Assembly: GCA_037974665.1 (NCBI GenBank)
Contig: CM075765.1
Span: 6,267,501 to 6,331,500 of the forward strand
DNA: 64,000 bases
Source of the DNA: Ehretia macrophylla
Taxonomy: Eukaryota > Streptophyta > Magnoliopsida > Boraginales > Ehretiaceae
Reading direction: 5' to 3'
The first letter of the stretch is position 1, and every line of letters begins with the position of its first letter. The notes below the pieces were generated by a model, which saw only the letters and a list, made by a program, of their open reading frames with translations, made no database searches and was not told the DNA's origin. Positions 62,871-64,000 of the stretch are shown here, piece by piece. The position numbers and the translations under genes are program-made.

Positions 62871-64000
62871 TGGTATTAGAGCTTAGCTTGTCTAAGTGTA
62901 AGCTAGGATAAGACCTTCGGTCTGTGTGTTATGTGATCCAATATGAAGTGTCGTGGCATGGTTATGTGTTTATGAGTATTTTGGGTGTTTATATGCATAA
63001 GGATGTGTTCAAAATGTGTATGAATGGAGTGTGATAAATTGAGTGCTAAATGATGTGTCAAATAGGTTCGGGTGTTTTTTATGAGAAAAAGATTGTTTTT
63101 GTTGTGTTCTTGTTTGATAATGACGCCAAGTAATGGTGGAGGATCATGAAGGCTCAATAGGATCAGCAACTCATTCTTTATCTATGGGTTCACTTTGTGA
63201 AGGCATTCAAGGCCAATTACATCTTTGCACTTGCTCGAGAAATGAAGGAGGAGGAGTTCCTGAACCTCAGGAAATACAATCTTTCGGTTGCTCGTTATGA
63301 GGCAAAGTTCATCAACTTATCCTAGTATGCGCCCGAGATGATGCACTTTACAGAGATAAGGATTCAAAGGTTTATTTGGGGGTTGAGGCCCGAAATTTAG
63401 GATAGTTTGGCTCCGCTTGAGTTTCCTGTTTTCAGTAAAGACTTTGAAGTAGCCTCTAAGGTGGAGAAGTGAAAGAGAAAGGTTATGCCAGAGCTGAGTC
63501 AACAATTTAAAAGGCCATTATAGCCATAAGGTCAGTAGAGGTCGTTCCAGCCACAGGGCCAGTAGAGGTCGTTCCAGCTGCAGGGCCAGAGTCAGAGTCA
63601 GATAAGGCTGACTGTTGCAAGAACCCAACCAAGTGGTTCGGGTGTGTTTTCAGCCCAGGGATCCTTAGGAAGAAGTACTACTAGTCAAGCTCAAGTGTGC
63701 TTCTTTTGTAATCGTAAAAGGTACCTTGAGAGCAACTGTTGGAGGAAGATCGAAAAGTGTATAAGCTACATGAGTAATCAATATCGAGCTAAGGATTACC
63801 CTAGGTTCCAGAATGTTCAGTGTCAATTTGCAGGTAAAGGCCATAGAAGGATGGCGGGAAGTGCACCCAATCAGTGTGTCTAGGCTTGGGTGTATGCATT
63901 GGAGGATGAGAAAGTGCCTGAGGCAGCAGTCGTGGTTAAAGGTATCTTCCTAATCCTTGATTAGTTGGTTAAAGTGTTGATTGATCCTAGTGCTACTCAT
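62871..64000 (+). mobile_element. Primer site and gag region of the chromovirus-like element
   Basis: TGGTATTAGAGC at 62871 is a close match to the initiator-Met primer site. From about 63120 the plus strand has words typical of chromovirus gag (FVKAFKANYIFALAREMKEEEFLNLRKYNLSVARYEAKF split over the region) and a zinc-knuckle stretch at 63698-63739 followed by QYRAKDYPR, as also seen at 45750-45850. A short glutamine-rich repeat (GGTCGTTCCAGC, 63538-63580) precedes it. The coding region is broken and runs off the window. Confidence 0.82.

Larger units (their letters stand above)
51328..64000 (+). mobile_element. Chromovirus-like Ty3/gypsy element, split by a nested element and cut by window end
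   Basis: Its 5' LTR starts TGTGAGAC at 51328 and ends GGCGTGACA at 62866. A minus-strand element (52852-62263) is inserted in it with a near-perfect duplication AATGT/AACGT (52847-52851 and 62264-62268). Without the insertion the LTR is about 2.1 kb. A TGGTATTAGAGC primer-type site follows at 62871, then the gag region to the window end. The 3' half is not visible. It is broken. Confidence 0.82.

Overview
This is nuclear DNA of a flowering plant, most likely a eudicot. It carries one intron-containing plant cell-wall gene, copies of chloroplast and mitochondrial genes that have decayed as nuclear pseudogenes, and nested LTR retrotransposons with plant-type primer-binding sites. The species cannot be told from the sequence. 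I see no bacterial operon, CRISPR array or intact RNA gene.

Layout. 1-14.2 kb is repeats: a cut-off Tat/Athila-like LTR (1-830), a Tourist-type MITE (1654-2053), two truncated Ty1/copia fragments on the minus strand (2160-5874), and a full-length but decayed copia element (5875-14008, 5-bp target duplication CAAGT) sitting inside the LTR of its copia neighbour. 14.2-15.4 kb holds a hAT MITE and a CACTA transposon end.

16.4-24.7 kb is the only convincing host gene, on the minus strand: a GT8 glucuronosyltransferase of the GUX/PGSIP family, which adds glucuronic acid to xylan in the Golgi. I model four coding exons (24074-24052, 18878-18672, 18559-17931, 17499-16469). Their phases match and sum to exactly 630 codons including the stop, giving 629 residues. 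The first exon codes for fewer than eight residues. Intron 1 is 5.2 kb and is filled with DNA transposons: a hAT element with a perfect 8-bp duplication, containing a MULE-type element with a 10-bp duplication, followed by a hAT MITE and a second hAT-like element.

24.7-29.4 kb is intergenic, with one TIR element (27288-27908) and a copia LTR (28649-29383). About 29.5-40.9 kb is a mosaic of organellar DNA. Chloroplast pieces (trnV remnant, ycf2, rps2-atpI, atpF-atpA) alternate with mitochondrial ones (atp8, nad7, atp1, cox3) in mixed orientation, all as pseudogenes. After it arrived it was invaded by a 532-bp TRIM and by an LTR retrotransposon that is now a solo LTR within the atp8 copy.

41.3-64 kb is a retrotransposon nest: a Ty3/gypsy gag-only element with 3.2-kb LTRs, the tail of a second chromovirus-like LTR, a Tat/Athila-like gag plus LTR, and at least four layers of insertion between 50.3 kb and the window end. 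The window stops inside the gag region of a chromovirus-like element. The genes do not form a pathway. The window is one cell-wall enzyme gene between mobile-element and organelle-derived deposits.
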